A DNA stretch of 64,000 nt from CBDANW01 sp965197825 (GCA_965197825.1 CBDANW010000003.1:2728001-2792000); one strand, 5' to 3'. Positions 44,566-54,626 are shown, counted from the first letter of the stretch. Translations and numbers: made by a program. The notes: generated from the sequence alone by a model not told the origin.

Positions 44566-45671
44566 TGGACCGTAACATTTAAGTATTTAGTTGTAATATC
44601 TCTCTCATGCGAGGGAGAGCCGTTGTGTTGACTCAAGCGGAACATAGGGAGCTTGGCAAACGAGTTTCGAGCCGTAGCGGTCGAGCGGATGACGCGCGGA
44701 TCGCTCGGATGTTGCTCTTGCTGGCAGACGGTGCAAGCTATACGCAGGTGCAGCAGACGGTGGGCTGCACGGCGCCTTTTATCAGCAAGTGGAAACGCCG
44801 ATTCTTGGAGGAGCGTCTGGCAGGTCTGTACGCGCGTCACGAGGGGCGTCCGATTCAAGTGCTCACGCCTCGGATGGAAGCACGGATTCTTTCGTGGACG
44901 CAGAAAAAACCGACCGACGGCTCGACTCACTGGAGCACGCGTCGACTTGCGAAGAAGCTGGGAATCCATCACATGATGGTGGCTCGCACTTGGAAAAAGC
45001 ATGGTCTCCAGCCACACCGAATTGAGCATTACAAGGCCTCCAACGATCCGGATTTCGAGACGAAGGCAGCGGATATCATCGGTCTATATATGAATCCACC
45101 TCAGCACGCTGCGGTGTTTTGTATTGATGAGAAAACGGCGATCCAAGCCCTGGATCGACGGGACCCGATCTTGCCGTTGTCTCCCGGGCGGGCCGAGCGA
45201 CACGGTTTCGAGTACGTCCGGCATGGAACGCTTTCTCTCTACGCCGCCTTCGACACGAAGACGGGGGTGGTTTTGGGCAAGACTGTCCGCCGCCATACCA
45301 GCCAGGAGTTCGTCGCCTTCTTGGAGCAGCTGGTTGCGAGCCACAAGCGAAAGCGCGAAATACATGTCATCCTCGACAATCTGTCGGCTCACAAGACCGC
45401 CAAGGTCGCACAGTTCCTCGAGGCCAACCCAAAAGTCCGACTCCACTTCACACCCACATATTCCTCCTGGCTGAACAAAATCGAACTCTGGTTCTCCAAG
45501 ATCGAGCGTGCCCTGATCCATCGAGGCGTGTTCACGTCAACCCACGACCTGACCCGCAAGATCATGCGCTACATTCGCAAGTACAACGAAGACCCCAAGC
45601 CCGTGAAGTGGACCTACAACGATCCGTCACGACGCATTAAAATCACTAAACGTTCAGTTGTTACAGTCCAC
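44565..45671 (+). mobile_element. IS630-family element, copy D
   Basis: 1107 bp with TA duplications at 44563-44564 and 45672-45673, target CTAG. It lies exactly in the TAGTG overlap between the dehydrogenase stop and the ThDP-enzyme start. Nearly identical to copies A and B. Confidence 0.94.
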
Positions 45672-45674
45672 TAG
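44607..45674 (+). CDS. IS630-family transposase (copy D)
   Basis: 355 residues, differing from copies A and B at one visible residue near the end (RIKITKRSV versus RIKTTKRSV). The DDE motifs are intact. The stop is TAG made from target TA plus G, which is also the first base of the following gene's GTG start. Confidence 0.95.
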   Translation: MRGRAVVLTQAEHRELGKRVSSRSGRADDARIARMLLLLADGASYTQVQQTVGCTAPFISKWKRRFLEERLAGLYARHEGRPIQVLTPRMEARILSWTQKKPTDGSTHWSTRRLAKKLGIHHMMVARTWKKHGLQPHRIEHYKASNDPDFETKAADIIGLYMNPPQHAAVFCIDEKTAIQALDRRDPILPLSPGRAERHGFEYVRHGTLSLYAAFDTKTGVVLGKTVRRHTSQEFVAFLEQLVASHKRKREIHVILDNLSAHKTAKVAQFLEANPKVRLHFTPTYSSWLNKIELWFSKIERALIHRGVFTSTHDLTRKIMRYIRKYNEDPKPVKWTYNDPSRRIKITKRSVVTVH

Positions 45675-47440
45675 TGCCGTTGGTCTCGATGAAGAGCAAG
45701 GACGGTCAGCAGCGGTGGGGCTCCGACGTCATCGTGGACCTCATGCGGGCCTACGAGCTCCCCTACGCTGCCATCAACCCCGGATCCAGCTTTCGCGGAC
45801 TTCACGACTCCATGGTCAATTACGGCGGCAATCAACCCCAGATGCTGCTTTGTCCCCACGAGGAAATCGCCGTTCAAATCGCACACGGCTACGCCAAAGC
45901 GAGCGGCCGCCCCATGGTCGCCATCGTTCACGATGTCGTCGGGCTACTGCACTCTTCTATGGCCGTCTACTACGCGTATATCGATCGCGCCCCAGTGTTC
46001 ATCATCGGTGCCACCGGCCCCTTGGCGGAAGCTCAGCGTCGGCCGATGATCGACTGGATTCACACCGCCAACGTCCAGGGAGAAGCGGTGCGTGCCTATA
46101 CCAAGTGGGACTATCAACCAGCCAGCATCGACGGCTTCCCCGATTCTTTCGCGCGCGCTTACGGCGTCATGATGACCGAGCCGCAAGGACCCATTTACAT
46201 GTGTTACGACGCCGGGCTCCAGGAGACCGCTCTAGACCGGACGGTTTCCCTCGAAGCCACCTCGGGTCAGCGTGTGCCGACACCCTTGGCGGCGGAAACA
46301 AGCGCACTCGAGACAGCGGCCAGGATGCTGGTGGAAGCCGAGCGTCCCGTCATCATGGCGGAGTACGCCGGTGGCCGACGCGGCGGTTACGCTCATAACA
46401 TCGATCTCGCGGAGACGGTTTCGGCGCCGGTCGTCGATGTCGGAAGCCGCTTGAACTTCCCCAACCGTCATCCCCTGTCCCTGAGCCTGGTCGAAGACGC
46501 CTTCGTCGACGCCGACCTGGTCCTTTGCCTCGACGTGAGGAACTGGGAGCGTTCCACCACCCAACTCGATAAGACCACGCGCGTGACCACCGACATCGTG
46601 CCCGAGACCTGCCGGTGGATCGATCTGGGTTTCGCCGATCTCGAGATCAGTAGCTGGTCCATGGACTACCAGCGATTTCGCAAGGCGGACTTGAGAATAC
46701 TCGCCGATACCGTCACCGCGGTTCCACAACTCACGTCCCTCTGTCGCGATCGACTCGTCGCGGATGCAAGTATCGAGGCACGCAACGCCGAGCGGCGGAA
46801 ACACATCGCGCGCCGCCATGCCGCCGCGCGAGAGGAGTGGTCCCGGGAAGCGCGAGAACGATGGGACGACTCCCCCATCTCGTTGCCACGCCTGGCGGGT
46901 GAGCTGTGGGAAGTGATTCAGGGCGAGGATTGGGTGCTCACCGCCAATACGCTTCGCGGTTGGACGCGACGCCTATGGAATTTCGACGCACACTATCGAC
47001 ATCCGGGTGAATCACTCGGCACCGCCACCCAGATCGGCATTTCTTTGGGTGTGGCGCTGGCCCACAAGGGCACCGGCCGGCTCGTCGTCGACATCCAGCC
47101 CGATGGGGATCTCATGTTCGATCCCGGAGCTCTCTGGATCGCCGCCAAGTACGAGATTCCTATGCTGGTCGTCATGTTCAACAACCGCGCTTACTACAAT
47201 GACTGGGAGCATCAAATCCGAATGGCCCGCCTGCGCGGCACGCCGGAGGAGCGCGCTCACATCGGCATGGATCTCTACGGCCCGGAACCGAACTTCGCCA
47301 TGCTCGCCAGATCCATGGGCTGGTACGGGACGGGTCCGATCGAAGATGCCAAGGACCTAGCGGCGGCCCTGCGCGACGCCGTCGATCAGGTCAAAGGCGG
47401 TCGACCGGCACTGGTAGACGTGGTGACCCAGAAGCGGTAA
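45674..47440 (+). CDS. Thiamine-diphosphate-dependent enzyme (acetolactate synthase/benzoylformate decarboxylase type)
   Basis: 588 residues from GTG 45674 (ATG at 45689 is an alternative). The N-terminal PYR domain has the catalytic Glu in CPHEEIAVQIAHGYAKASG; the C-terminal PP domain has the ThDP/Mg motif QPDGDLMFDPGALWIAAKYE ending at NNRAYYND. The middle domain is weakly conserved. It may decarboxylate or ligate a 2-keto acid. It follows the dehydrogenase by overlap in the pre-insertion sequence; IS630 copy D now separates them, so expression may depend on readthrough from the IS. Confidence 0.9.
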   Translation: MPLVSMKSKDGQQRWGSDVIVDLMRAYELPYAAINPGSSFRGLHDSMVNYGGNQPQMLLCPHEEIAVQIAHGYAKASGRPMVAIVHDVVGLLHSSMAVYYAYIDRAPVFIIGATGPLAEAQRRPMIDWIHTANVQGEAVRAYTKWDYQPASIDGFPDSFARAYGVMMTEPQGPIYMCYDAGLQETALDRTVSLEATSGQRVPTPLAAETSALETAARMLVEAERPVIMAEYAGGRRGGYAHNIDLAETVSAPVVDVGSRLNFPNRHPLSLSLVEDAFVDADLVLCLDVRNWERSTTQLDKTTRVTTDIVPETCRWIDLGFADLEISSWSMDYQRFRKADLRILADTVTAVPQLTSLCRDRLVADASIEARNAERRKHIARRHAAAREEWSREARERWDDSPISLPRLAGELWEVIQGEDWVLTANTLRGWTRRLWNFDAHYRHPGESLGTATQIGISLGVALAHKGTGRLVVDIQPDGDLMFDPGALWIAAKYEIPMLVVMFNNRAYYNDWEHQIRMARLRGTPEERAHIGMDLYGPEPNFAMLARSMGWYGTGPIEDAKDLAAALRDAVDQVKGGRPALVDVVTQKR

Positions 47441-47495
47441 CGAACTCCTCTCTACATCACTGCTGCGAATGGGCGGTGTGGCATAACGGCCCGGC

Positions 47496-48614
47496 TCATA
47501 CCAGCGAGCGCAGGAACGCCCTCGCGGGACGGACCCGAATGCCTTCCCGCGTCTCGTAGTCTTTCTTGCCCGTGCCGTGAATCTGCTCGGCGTGAACACT
47601 CGGATAACGAGCTTTCAGATACCTCAAGCTCGGGCTGGGCTCGGCATCGCCCCACTTGCACTCGACAAAGAGAATCGGCTTTCGCTTCTCGGTGATGACG
47701 AAGTCCACTTCGCGTCCGGTTACATCTCGGAAATAGCGAAGCTCGAGATCCCGCCCTTTGGAGTCTTCTTCGAAATGAACCCACTTGAAAAGGTGCGAGG
47801 CAACGAGGTTCTCGAGCCGGAGGGAAGGCTCATCCACCAGACTCCAATCCGAATGGTAGTGCTTCCGTTCTTTCTTGACGGCTCGGAGCTTGGGCGCTCC
47901 AAAAGGTGCGAGCCTGAAGATGGCGTAAAGCCTTTCGAACACATCGAGCCACTTGGCCACCGTCTTATGGCTTACGTCCAGATCTTCCCGCGTGGCGTTG
48001 ATTGATAGAGGGCTCCCCACGAGCTCGGGCAGACGCAACATCAGGAGCTCGATCCGGCCCAGATCGTGGACCCGTTCGAGCGAGACCAAGTCCTCGCGGA
48101 TGAGTCGCGTCCTGTACTCTCGCGACCAGCGCTTGGCCTCCGTCTTGGATCCACCGAGGAAGGGCTCTGGGAAGCCGCCGAGCTCCAGAAGCTGAAGGAA
48201 ATCCCGGCGAGAGTCGATGTCGAGCTCCGCGACGGAGAACGGGTGCAGCCTCAGATAGTGGTATCGGCCCTGGAGCGAGTCTCCCCCATGCCGATAGAGA
48301 TCGAGCCGAGCGCTTCCGGTGACGAGGATCTTCTTGGCGGACTGGCTCGGTGCGTCATGGAGACCCTTCAGATAGTTGCGCCACCCACGATATTTGTGAA
48401 GCTCGTCGAACACCCACAAGCGAGCCGGCGGTAGCTCGCGCCTTAGAATTCGCTCTCGGTGCTCGGGAACGTCCCAGCTCAGATAGCCTCGGTCGGCTCC
48501 CGGAATGCTTCGCGCCAGGGTCGTCTTTCCCACTTGGCGCGCACCACCGACGAAAACCATCTTGCGGCGGAGGTCCTTTTCGACCTGAGCGAGAAGGTAT
48601 CGTCGAAGAAGCAC
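47496..48614 (-). CDS. AAA ATPase with DUF4143 domain
   Basis: 372 residues from GTG 48614. Walker A is GGARQVGKTTLARSIPG, Walker B LWVFDELHKYRGW, and the sensor segment ILVTGSARLDLYRHGGDSL; the C-terminal nuclease-like DUF4143 domain shows DVTGREVDFVITEKRKPIL and VECKW. Such proteins are often linked to mobile or toxin-antitoxin-like loci, with no settled function. A strong promoter with its +1 at the GTG suggests a leaderless message, and palindromes overlap the promoter. Confidence 0.88.
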   Translation of the reverse strand: MLLRRYLLAQVEKDLRRKMVFVGGARQVGKTTLARSIPGADRGYLSWDVPEHRERILRRELPPARLWVFDELHKYRGWRNYLKGLHDAPSQSAKKILVTGSARLDLYRHGGDSLQGRYHYLRLHPFSVAELDIDSRRDFLQLLELGGFPEPFLGGSKTEAKRWSREYRTRLIREDLVSLERVHDLGRIELLMLRLPELVGSPLSINATREDLDVSHKTVAKWLDVFERLYAIFRLAPFGAPKLRAVKKERKHYHSDWSLVDEPSLRLENLVASHLFKWVHFEEDSKGRDLELRYFRDVTGREVDFVITEKRKPILFVECKWGDAEPSPSLRYLKARYPSVHAEQIHGTGKKDYETREGIRVRPARAFLRSLV

Positions 48615-48620
48615 GCGCCG

Positions 48621-48649
48621 ACTGTATCACTTTTTTTGACATGTGTCAA
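48621..48649 (-). promoter_or_regulatory. Sigma-70-type promoter, probably leaderless transcript
   Basis: On the minus strand TTGACA (48649-48644), a 17-bp spacer and TACAGT (48626-48621) precede the GTG of the ATPase by 6 nt. The expected +1 therefore falls on the start codon, and no ribosome site is present. Confidence 0.55.
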
Positions 48650-48688
48650 AAATACTTGCTAGTATTTTGTACATATGTCCAAAATACT
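48633..48688. promoter_or_regulatory. Operator-like palindromes before the ATPase gene
   Basis: TTTTTGACA-2 nt-TGTCAAAAA is a perfect palindrome at 48633-48652 covering the -35 box. A second palindrome, AGTATTTTG-10 nt-CAAAATACT, lies at 48661-48688. The half site AAAATACT occurs three times in alternating orientation. The pattern fits cooperative repressor binding; the regulator is unknown. Confidence 0.55.
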
Positions 48689-48805
48689 TCTGTGTCGGAC
48701 CGGATGGGCGGGCACCGAACCGCCTCCCATGATGAGGACTTTTCGTTTCATGGAAGGAGCTCGTTGTGTCAGTTCAGTTCGCCGACGGTTATCAGAAGGG
48801 TGCCC

Positions 48806-49250
48806 TCATCCAGTGATCGCGAGCCGGAATCCAGGATATGCAAAGGCACCGGCGATTTTCTCGTAGTCTTTTTCGGTGACGCCTTCTCTCCGAGCGATCT
48901 CGTACCACTTAGCTCTAACGGTTTGTTCCCTTTCATCAACGATCTTTCCAGCGACGTCGGCATCGACCAGAAAGCGCGCACTTTGCGACAGCAGGTTATC
49001 GGCTTGAGCATGGCGGCCGGTATCGCCGCCTATCAGAGCCAGGTCGCGGCGCTCAATGCTAACTGGGGTAGATGGTATCAGGTCGTAGGCTGGCGAGAGC
49101 TTCCAATCCGTATCCATGGCGATCACCGCATGGTTGCGCGGATGATCGTCAGTATTCGAGATCAGGGCGTTAAAGCACATGCGCCGGAATAGCTCGGGTG
49201 CATCCCGGAGGGGGATGTCCCGCCGGATGTTGAATTTGGGGTAGCGGCGG
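48806..49250 (-). pseudogene. HipA-family kinase, C-terminal fragment
   Basis: The preserved part has ELFRRMCFNALISNTDDHPR with the HipA catalytic NxDDHxxN pattern, the metal/Asp site LSPAYDLIPS, and a helical C-terminal end. The N-terminal HipA lobe and any hipB partner are missing, because IS256 copy 2 begins at about 49238. It is inactive as a toxin. Confidence 0.82.
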
Positions 49251-50638
49251 CTCCTTGGCCGGCCTAAGAATAGGCTGCCAATAAACCGTCTCCAGAGGGG
49301 GACAAGGAGCCACCAATGCCTAGGAAATCGAAGAAGCCAGTAAGAAAGCAAACGCACTCGCCTACGGGCAAGGTAGTTGGCCAAGTCGGTCAGATACTGC
49401 TACCGATGATAGCTGGGATCGCGGCCACGAAGGCGGATCTGACGGAATGGGTGTACGAGCAAGGACTGACAGCTCTGCACCTACTGCTCAGAGAGGACGC
49501 CGAGGAGATCGCGGGGCTCAAGGGCAAGCACGAGAAGGAGCGAACTCATAACCACTGGGGGAGCACGAACGGAGAGCTGAGCTTCGGTGGTCGTCGCATC
49601 CAAGTGTCGCGACCTCGAGTTCGTTCGAAGTCGGGCGAGGAGGCGTCGCTTCCACACTTCGAAGCCTTCCGCGAAGAAGACCCGCTTCCAGAGCGAGTGT
49701 TGAATCAGATCTTGGTGGGGGTATCGACCCGAAATTACGAATCGAGTCTGGACAAACCCGCGGCCAAGTTGAAGTCTCGTGGCACGAGTAAGAGTGCCGC
49801 CAGCCGTCACCTCGTGAGCCAGACGACTAAGAAGCTCGAGGAATACCTGTCTCGGCGGCTAGAGGAGTTCGAGCTTGCGGCACTGATGCTGGATGGCCTT
49901 GAGGTGGCCGGACAGACCGTCGTCGTAACTCTCGGTATCACAATAGATGGAACGAAGGTGCCCCTGGGTATATGGCTGGGCTCGACGGAGAACTCTCGGG
50001 TGTGCACCGCGATGTTGCAGGACCTTCTCGAGCGAGGCTTGCGCGTCGATGAGTCGATTCTCTGCGTAGTGGACGGAGGCAAAGGCATCCGCAAGGCACT
50101 CGTCGACGTTTTGGGGGACCTCGCGGTCATCCAAAGGTGCCAGATCCATAAACTCCGGAATCTTCGCTCGTACCTTCCCAAGTCTCGTCACGCCTACGTG
50201 CTCCAGACGATGAAGGAAGCCTACAAGTGCAAGAGTGCCGACAAGGCGCGCAAGCGACTTCAGGCATTGGTGTCGTGGCTCGAGCGAAACGGCTACGACG
50301 AAGCTGCCGGAAGCCTTCGTGAAGGGATGAAAGAGACACTCACGGTCGTGAAGCTCGCGCTGCCCGCCTTACTTCGCCAGTCTCTTGCCACGACGAACGC
50401 CATTGAGAATCTCAACGGAACCATTCGCAGAGTATCGAGAAACGTCAAGCGTTGGTAGAGTCCTTCCATGGTTCGCCGATGGACCGCTCTTGGCGTCGTC
50501 ACCGCGCAGAAAAAGTTCCGGCGTATCAAAGGCTATCGCCATATGGGCGCTCTCGTTCACGCGCTTAGAAGCAAACAGAAATCTCTTGACAGCGATGAGT
50601 TTGCTGCCTAAGAGTATTCACAGGTGCCGCCGCTACCC
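49238..50638 (+). mobile_element. IS256-family element, copy 2
   Basis: The ends are inverted: GGGTAGCGGCGGC on the left and the same string read inward on the right, with partial symmetry reaching further out (TGAATTTGG on both sides). Exact ends are therefore uncertain by about 15 bp and no direct duplication is seen. Different in sequence from the IS256 element in fic. Confidence 0.75.
49316..50611 (+). pseudogene. IS256-family transposase with premature stop
   Basis: The DDE core is complete (Asp in LMLDGLEVAGQT, Asp in CVVDGGKGIRKAL, Glu in TTNAIENLNG). A TAG at 50456-50458 ends the frame after RNVKRW, while the remaining C-terminus (RWTALGVVTAQKKFRRIKG, to a stop at 50611) is still present in frame. 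One or two base changes separate it from an intact gene. Confidence 0.85.
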
Positions 50639-50647
50639 GACCAAATT

Positions 50648-51356
50648 CACCTGGTAGCCAGCATCACACATGAGTTGAATTCTCCGATCGGGAGCCATCA
50701 ACTCCGTGCAGAGCACTCTGTCTACTGCTGTGGCGCAGCTCGAGGGAGAGCTGAAGAATCTGAAGCTCACGGAGAACCCGTCAATCCGATCCGCGCTCAA
50801 GGCGATCTCGGAGGCAGATTACGTGATTGGCACCGGTGCGGATCGCGTCACCGAGATCGTTCAGCGACTTCGTAGCTTCGTTCTCCTAGACGAAGCGGAG
50901 CTGAAACGGGCGGACCTCCATAGGGGCATCGAGAGCACACTGGCGCTCCTTCACGGTGAGCTCGAAGGAAGAATCGATGTCGTGCGCGAATATGGAGATC
51001 TTCCGACCCTTGTCTGCTATCCCGCCAAGCTCAACCAGGTCTTCTTGAACATTCTGACCAACGCTTCGCACGCCATCGAAAGCAAGGGTACGATCACGAT
51101 TTCCACGGCCGTCGATAACGACATGGCTCGCGTGTCGTTCCGAGATACCGGCAAAGGGATTAGCGAGCCGAACTTGAAGTCCATCTTCGATCCGGGGTTT
51201 TCCAGGAAAGGCGATCGCATGAGTGCCGGACTCGGATTGACGATCTGCGGTCAAATCGTTCAACAACATGGCGGCAGGCTGACCGTCGATAGTCGCTTGG
51301 GCGAAGGTTCGACCTTCACCGTCAGGGTCCCTTTGAGACTCGAGGGAAAGCGGTGA
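50648..51356 (+). pseudogene. Sensor histidine kinase, N-truncated and frameshifted
   Basis: The H-box LVASITHELNSPIG appears in one frame at about 50650-50691, then a one-base shift leads to the rest (VQSTLSTAVAQL; N box LNQVFLNILTNASHAI; G1 FRDTGKGI; G2 SAGLGLTICGQIV) up to 51356. The sensor part upstream is lost at the IS256 border. The HATPase domain is intact and could be translated from GTG 50706, but without the phosphorylated His. Confidence 0.8.
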
Positions 51357-51458
51357 ATCTCTTCTGGATCATGAGTTAGAATCCCCCGACTCTACTCGAC
51401 CCGGCGCTCTCTGGGTCGCTGCCAAATACGGGAATCCCATGCGGGAAGGGGTGTCTTA

Positions 51459-53480
51459 GTGGACGCAAGCGCTTTCGATGCGGCCATGGTGGCGCTTGGC
51501 ATCATGCTCGACCCCACCCGTCTGGCGGTGCTCAGCGCCGGCGTGCTCGTGGGCCTCGCCATCGGCGTGATTCCGGGCTTGGGCGGAATCGTCGGCATGG
51601 CTCTCCTGATCCCGTTCACCTTCGAGATGGACGCTTATTCCGCGTTCGCTTTCCTCATTGGGATGGGATCGGTGACCACGACATCGGACACGGTGCCGGC
51701 GGTGCTGTTCGGAGTGCCCGGAACGACCGGATCGGCCGCCACCATCTTGGACGGTCATCCTCTGGCGAAGAAAGGCCAGGCAGGGCGCGCCTTTGGTGCT
51801 GCCTACACCGCCTCGCTCCTCGGCGGCATCGCCGGCGCCTTTCTGCTCGCGGTTAGTATTCCAATCCTACGCCCCATCATTCTCTACCTCGGCTCTCCGG
51901 AGCTCTTGGCGATCTGCGTCTTCGGACTCTCCATGGTGGCGGTGCTGAGCGGAAAAGCGCCCTTGAAGGGAATGGCGGCCGCCGGCCTCGGCCTTTTGGT
52001 GGCCATGGTGGGCGCCGACCCTCAGACAGGCACCATGCGGTGGACCTTCGGTCAGCTCTATCTATGGGACGGCATCCCTCTGGTGCCGATCACGCTCGGT
52101 CTTTTCGCCATCCCGGAGCTCGCCGACTTGGCGATCGCTCGGAGCAGCATCGCCGGCGGGGCCCCTGTGGATGCCCGGGCCGGCCAGCTCGCGGGCATCC
52201 GGGACGCGTTCCGGCACTGGTGGCTGGTGCTTCGCTGCAGTTGGCTGGGCGCCTCGCTCGGGGCGGTCCCCGGTCTCGGCGCCGCGGTCATCGGATGGAT
52301 TGCCTACGGGCATGCGGCGAAAACTGAAAAGAATACCGAGGGTTTCGGCGAGGGCGATATACGGGGCGTCATCGCCTCGGAAAGCTCCAACAACGCAAAG
52401 GAAGGCGGTGCCCTAGTCCCGACACTGGCCTTTGGCGTGCCCGGCAGCGCCTCTATGGCGATCCTGCTCGGTGCCTTCATGATGCACGGCCTGACCCCCG
52501 GGCCGAGAATGCTGACGGAACATCTGGACGTGACGTATTCCATCGTCTGGAGCATCGCGCTGGCCAATATTCTCGGTGCCGGCGTGTGCCTGTACTTCAG
52601 CAACCAGTTGGCCCGCATCGCCAGCGTAAGGATCGGCATCCTCTTGCCCCTAGTGTTGGCGATCATTTTTATGGGTGCCTTCCAGGGTTCCCGCCAATGG
52701 GGCGACCTCTACGTGCTGCTTGGTTTCGGTCTTTTCGGCTGGATCATGAAACGGCTTAGCTGGCCCCGGCCCCCGCTGATCCTCGGCGTGGTGCTCGGTG
52801 GGGTCCTCGAACGGTATCTGTTTATTTCCGTCGGCCGCTACGAATGGACATGGATGACACGGCCGCTGGTCATCATTCTGTTTACCCTGGCGTTCCTCGG
52901 CTTCATTGGCCCCCTCGTTCGTAATGTCAAGGGCGCGGCGCAACAGGGCTGGTCGCTTTCGACCGCGCGACCACATTTTTCACTCTCGACCCTGTTCACC
53001 ATGGTGGTGTTGGGTATCGTGGCTGGGTCTATTGCCGTTTCCTCGACGTGGAATTTCGAAGCCAAGATCGTGCCCCAGGCGGTGGGCTACACCGCGCTCG
53101 TCTGTGTGCTGCTCAGCTTGCTCTTCGAGGTCTTCACCCGGCGTCTGGCGCCATTGCCTAGCAAGATCTCGTCTATCGACGCCAAAGCGAGCGCGGCGAA
53201 ACTCGGTGACGGGCAGACTCTCCGTCGCGCCGTTGTCTTTTTTGCCTGGTGCTCGGCCTATCTCTTGCTCGCCAAGGCCTTCAGCATGCTGGCAGCAATG
53301 TTCCTCTTCGCCACCCTCTGCATCCGCTTCTGGGGCAACGAGACCATCACCCGCAGTGTGGCTCTTGCGGTCGGCATCACCACGTTCAGCTGGATTCTGT
53401 TCGACCGACTGTTGGCGATTCCGTGGCCGCAGACCTTCCTGGGCACGTGGCTTCCGGCGCTTCAGCCCTATATTCGATGA
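51459..53480 (+). CDS. Fused TctA-TctB tripartite tricarboxylate transporter permease
   Basis: 673 residues from GTG 51459. The TctA part (about 1-490) has the first signature LAIGVIPGLGGIVGMALLIP and the second GAVPGLGAAVIGWIAYGHA with ESSNNAKEGGALVPTLAFGV. Residues about 505-673 show four membrane segments of the small TctB type (DUF1468). It takes up organic acids delivered by a Bug protein. The candidate binding protein is at 42.6 kb, 8 kb upstream beyond inserted material, or off the window. Confidence 0.92.
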   Translation: MDASAFDAAMVALGIMLDPTRLAVLSAGVLVGLAIGVIPGLGGIVGMALLIPFTFEMDAYSAFAFLIGMGSVTTTSDTVPAVLFGVPGTTGSAATILDGHPLAKKGQAGRAFGAAYTASLLGGIAGAFLLAVSIPILRPIILYLGSPELLAICVFGLSMVAVLSGKAPLKGMAAAGLGLLVAMVGADPQTGTMRWTFGQLYLWDGIPLVPITLGLFAIPELADLAIARSSIAGGAPVDARAGQLAGIRDAFRHWWLVLRCSWLGASLGAVPGLGAAVIGWIAYGHAAKTEKNTEGFGEGDIRGVIASESSNNAKEGGALVPTLAFGVPGSASMAILLGAFMMHGLTPGPRMLTEHLDVTYSIVWSIALANILGAGVCLYFSNQLARIASVRIGILLPLVLAIIFMGAFQGSRQWGDLYVLLGFGLFGWIMKRLSWPRPPLILGVVLGGVLERYLFISVGRYEWTWMTRPLVIILFTLAFLGFIGPLVRNVKGAAQQGWSLSTARPHFSLSTLFTMVVLGIVAGSIAVSSTWNFEAKIVPQAVGYTALVCVLLSLLFEVFTRRLAPLPSKISSIDAKASAAKLGDGQTLRRAVVFFAWCSAYLLLAKAFSMLAAMFLFATLCIRFWGNETITRSVALAVGITTFSWILFDRLLAIPWPQTFLGTWLPALQPYIR

Positions 53481-53528
53481 GTGGATGCTAGACAGAAATT
53501 CCATCGATGGAGTACTCTTCCTGAACCC

Positions 53529-54626
53529 ATGAGCGACACGAGCGAAACCAAAGAAGCGAAATTCCTATTCGACCCCTACCTCGACTGGACGAAAGGCGAA
53601 GGCATACCCGTCGTCGAGGACTTCGGTGTCGATCTTAACAAGGTGGAAACGAAGCCCTGGGCGCGTATGGGCACCGACGGAGCCTTCGTACACCTTAAAG
53701 GGAGAGGCGACTTCCTGGGCATCTTCTTGATCGATCTGCCTCCCGGCGGGAAATCGGAGCCACAGCGACACATGATCGAAGAGGTTGTCTACATCCTCGA
53801 GGGCCACGGCAGCACGACCCTTAAAACGCAGGAGGGCAAAACACACAGCTTCGAGTGGGGTAAAGGAAGCCTCTTCGCCCTGCCGCTGAACGCGGAGTAC
53901 CAGCACTTCAATGGCAGCGGTCAGGAACGCGCCCGCTTATCCTCTACCAACAACCTACCGATGGTCCTGAACCTCTTTCACAACGAGGAGTTCGTTTTCC
54001 AAAACCCGTTCTCGTTTCCGGAGCGTGAAGGTAGGGAAAGCTTTTTCTCGGGGGAGGGCGAGTTCATTCCCAAGACACCGGGACGCCACATGTGGGAGAC
54101 GAACTTCGTACCCGACCTCACGAAGTTCGAGCTGGTGAAATGGGAAAAGCGTGGGGCGGGTGGCTCCAACATCATGTTCGTTCTCGCAGACGGGACGATG
54201 CACGCCCACTGCTCGGAAATGCCGGTGGGCACCTACAAGAAGGCACATCGACACGGCGCCGATTTCCACGTCTCGTGCATCACCGGCACCGGTTATTCAC
54301 TGCTCTGGTACGAGGGTGACGAGGATTTCGTCCGCGTCGATTGGAATCACGGTGTCGCGTTCGCGCCGCCCGACGGCATGTACCACCAGCACTTCAACAC
54401 CAGCCCGGAACCAGCGCGGTACCTCGCCATCGCCCTGGGCGGACTCCGCTACCCCATGCTCGCGGAAAAGCGCGCGGTCTTCACGGGAATGGACGTGAAC
54501 GTACGCGACGGCGGAGCTCAGATCGAGTACGAGGACCAGGAGCCACGCATCCACCGCATCTATCTCGAGGAGCTGAAGAAAAACGGAGTCGAATCGGGCA
54601 TGCGCGGGTTTATCGACGAAAAATGA
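53529..54626 (+). CDS. Bicupin protein 1
   Basis: 365 residues from ATG 53529, chosen because the paralogue downstream begins at the same point (KFLFDPYLDW). The N-terminal cupin has PPGGKSEPQRHMIEEVVYIL; the C-terminal cupin has MPVGTYKKAHRHGADFHVS and GMYHQHFNTS, giving a plausible His set for one metal. Cupins of this layout include dioxygenases and isomerases; no substrate is assigned. Its stop overlaps the next start (ATGA) and it follows the TctAB permease closely. Confidence 0.85.
   Translation: MSDTSETKEAKFLFDPYLDWTKGEGIPVVEDFGVDLNKVETKPWARMGTDGAFVHLKGRGDFLGIFLIDLPPGGKSEPQRHMIEEVVYILEGHGSTTLKTQEGKTHSFEWGKGSLFALPLNAEYQHFNGSGQERARLSSTNNLPMVLNLFHNEEFVFQNPFSFPEREGRESFFSGEGEFIPKTPGRHMWETNFVPDLTKFELVKWEKRGAGGSNIMFVLADGTMHAHCSEMPVGTYKKAHRHGADFHVSCITGTGYSLLWYEGDEDFVRVDWNHGVAFAPPDGMYHQHFNTSPEPARYLAIALGGLRYPMLAEKRAVFTGMDVNVRDGGAQIEYEDQEPRIHRIYLEELKKNGVESGMRGFIDEK

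Noticed and set aside
49231..50650. TGAATTTG / CAAATTCA around IS256 copy 2 as a target duplication
   Set aside because: The two flanks are inverted, not direct, so they are more likely part of the terminal repeat.
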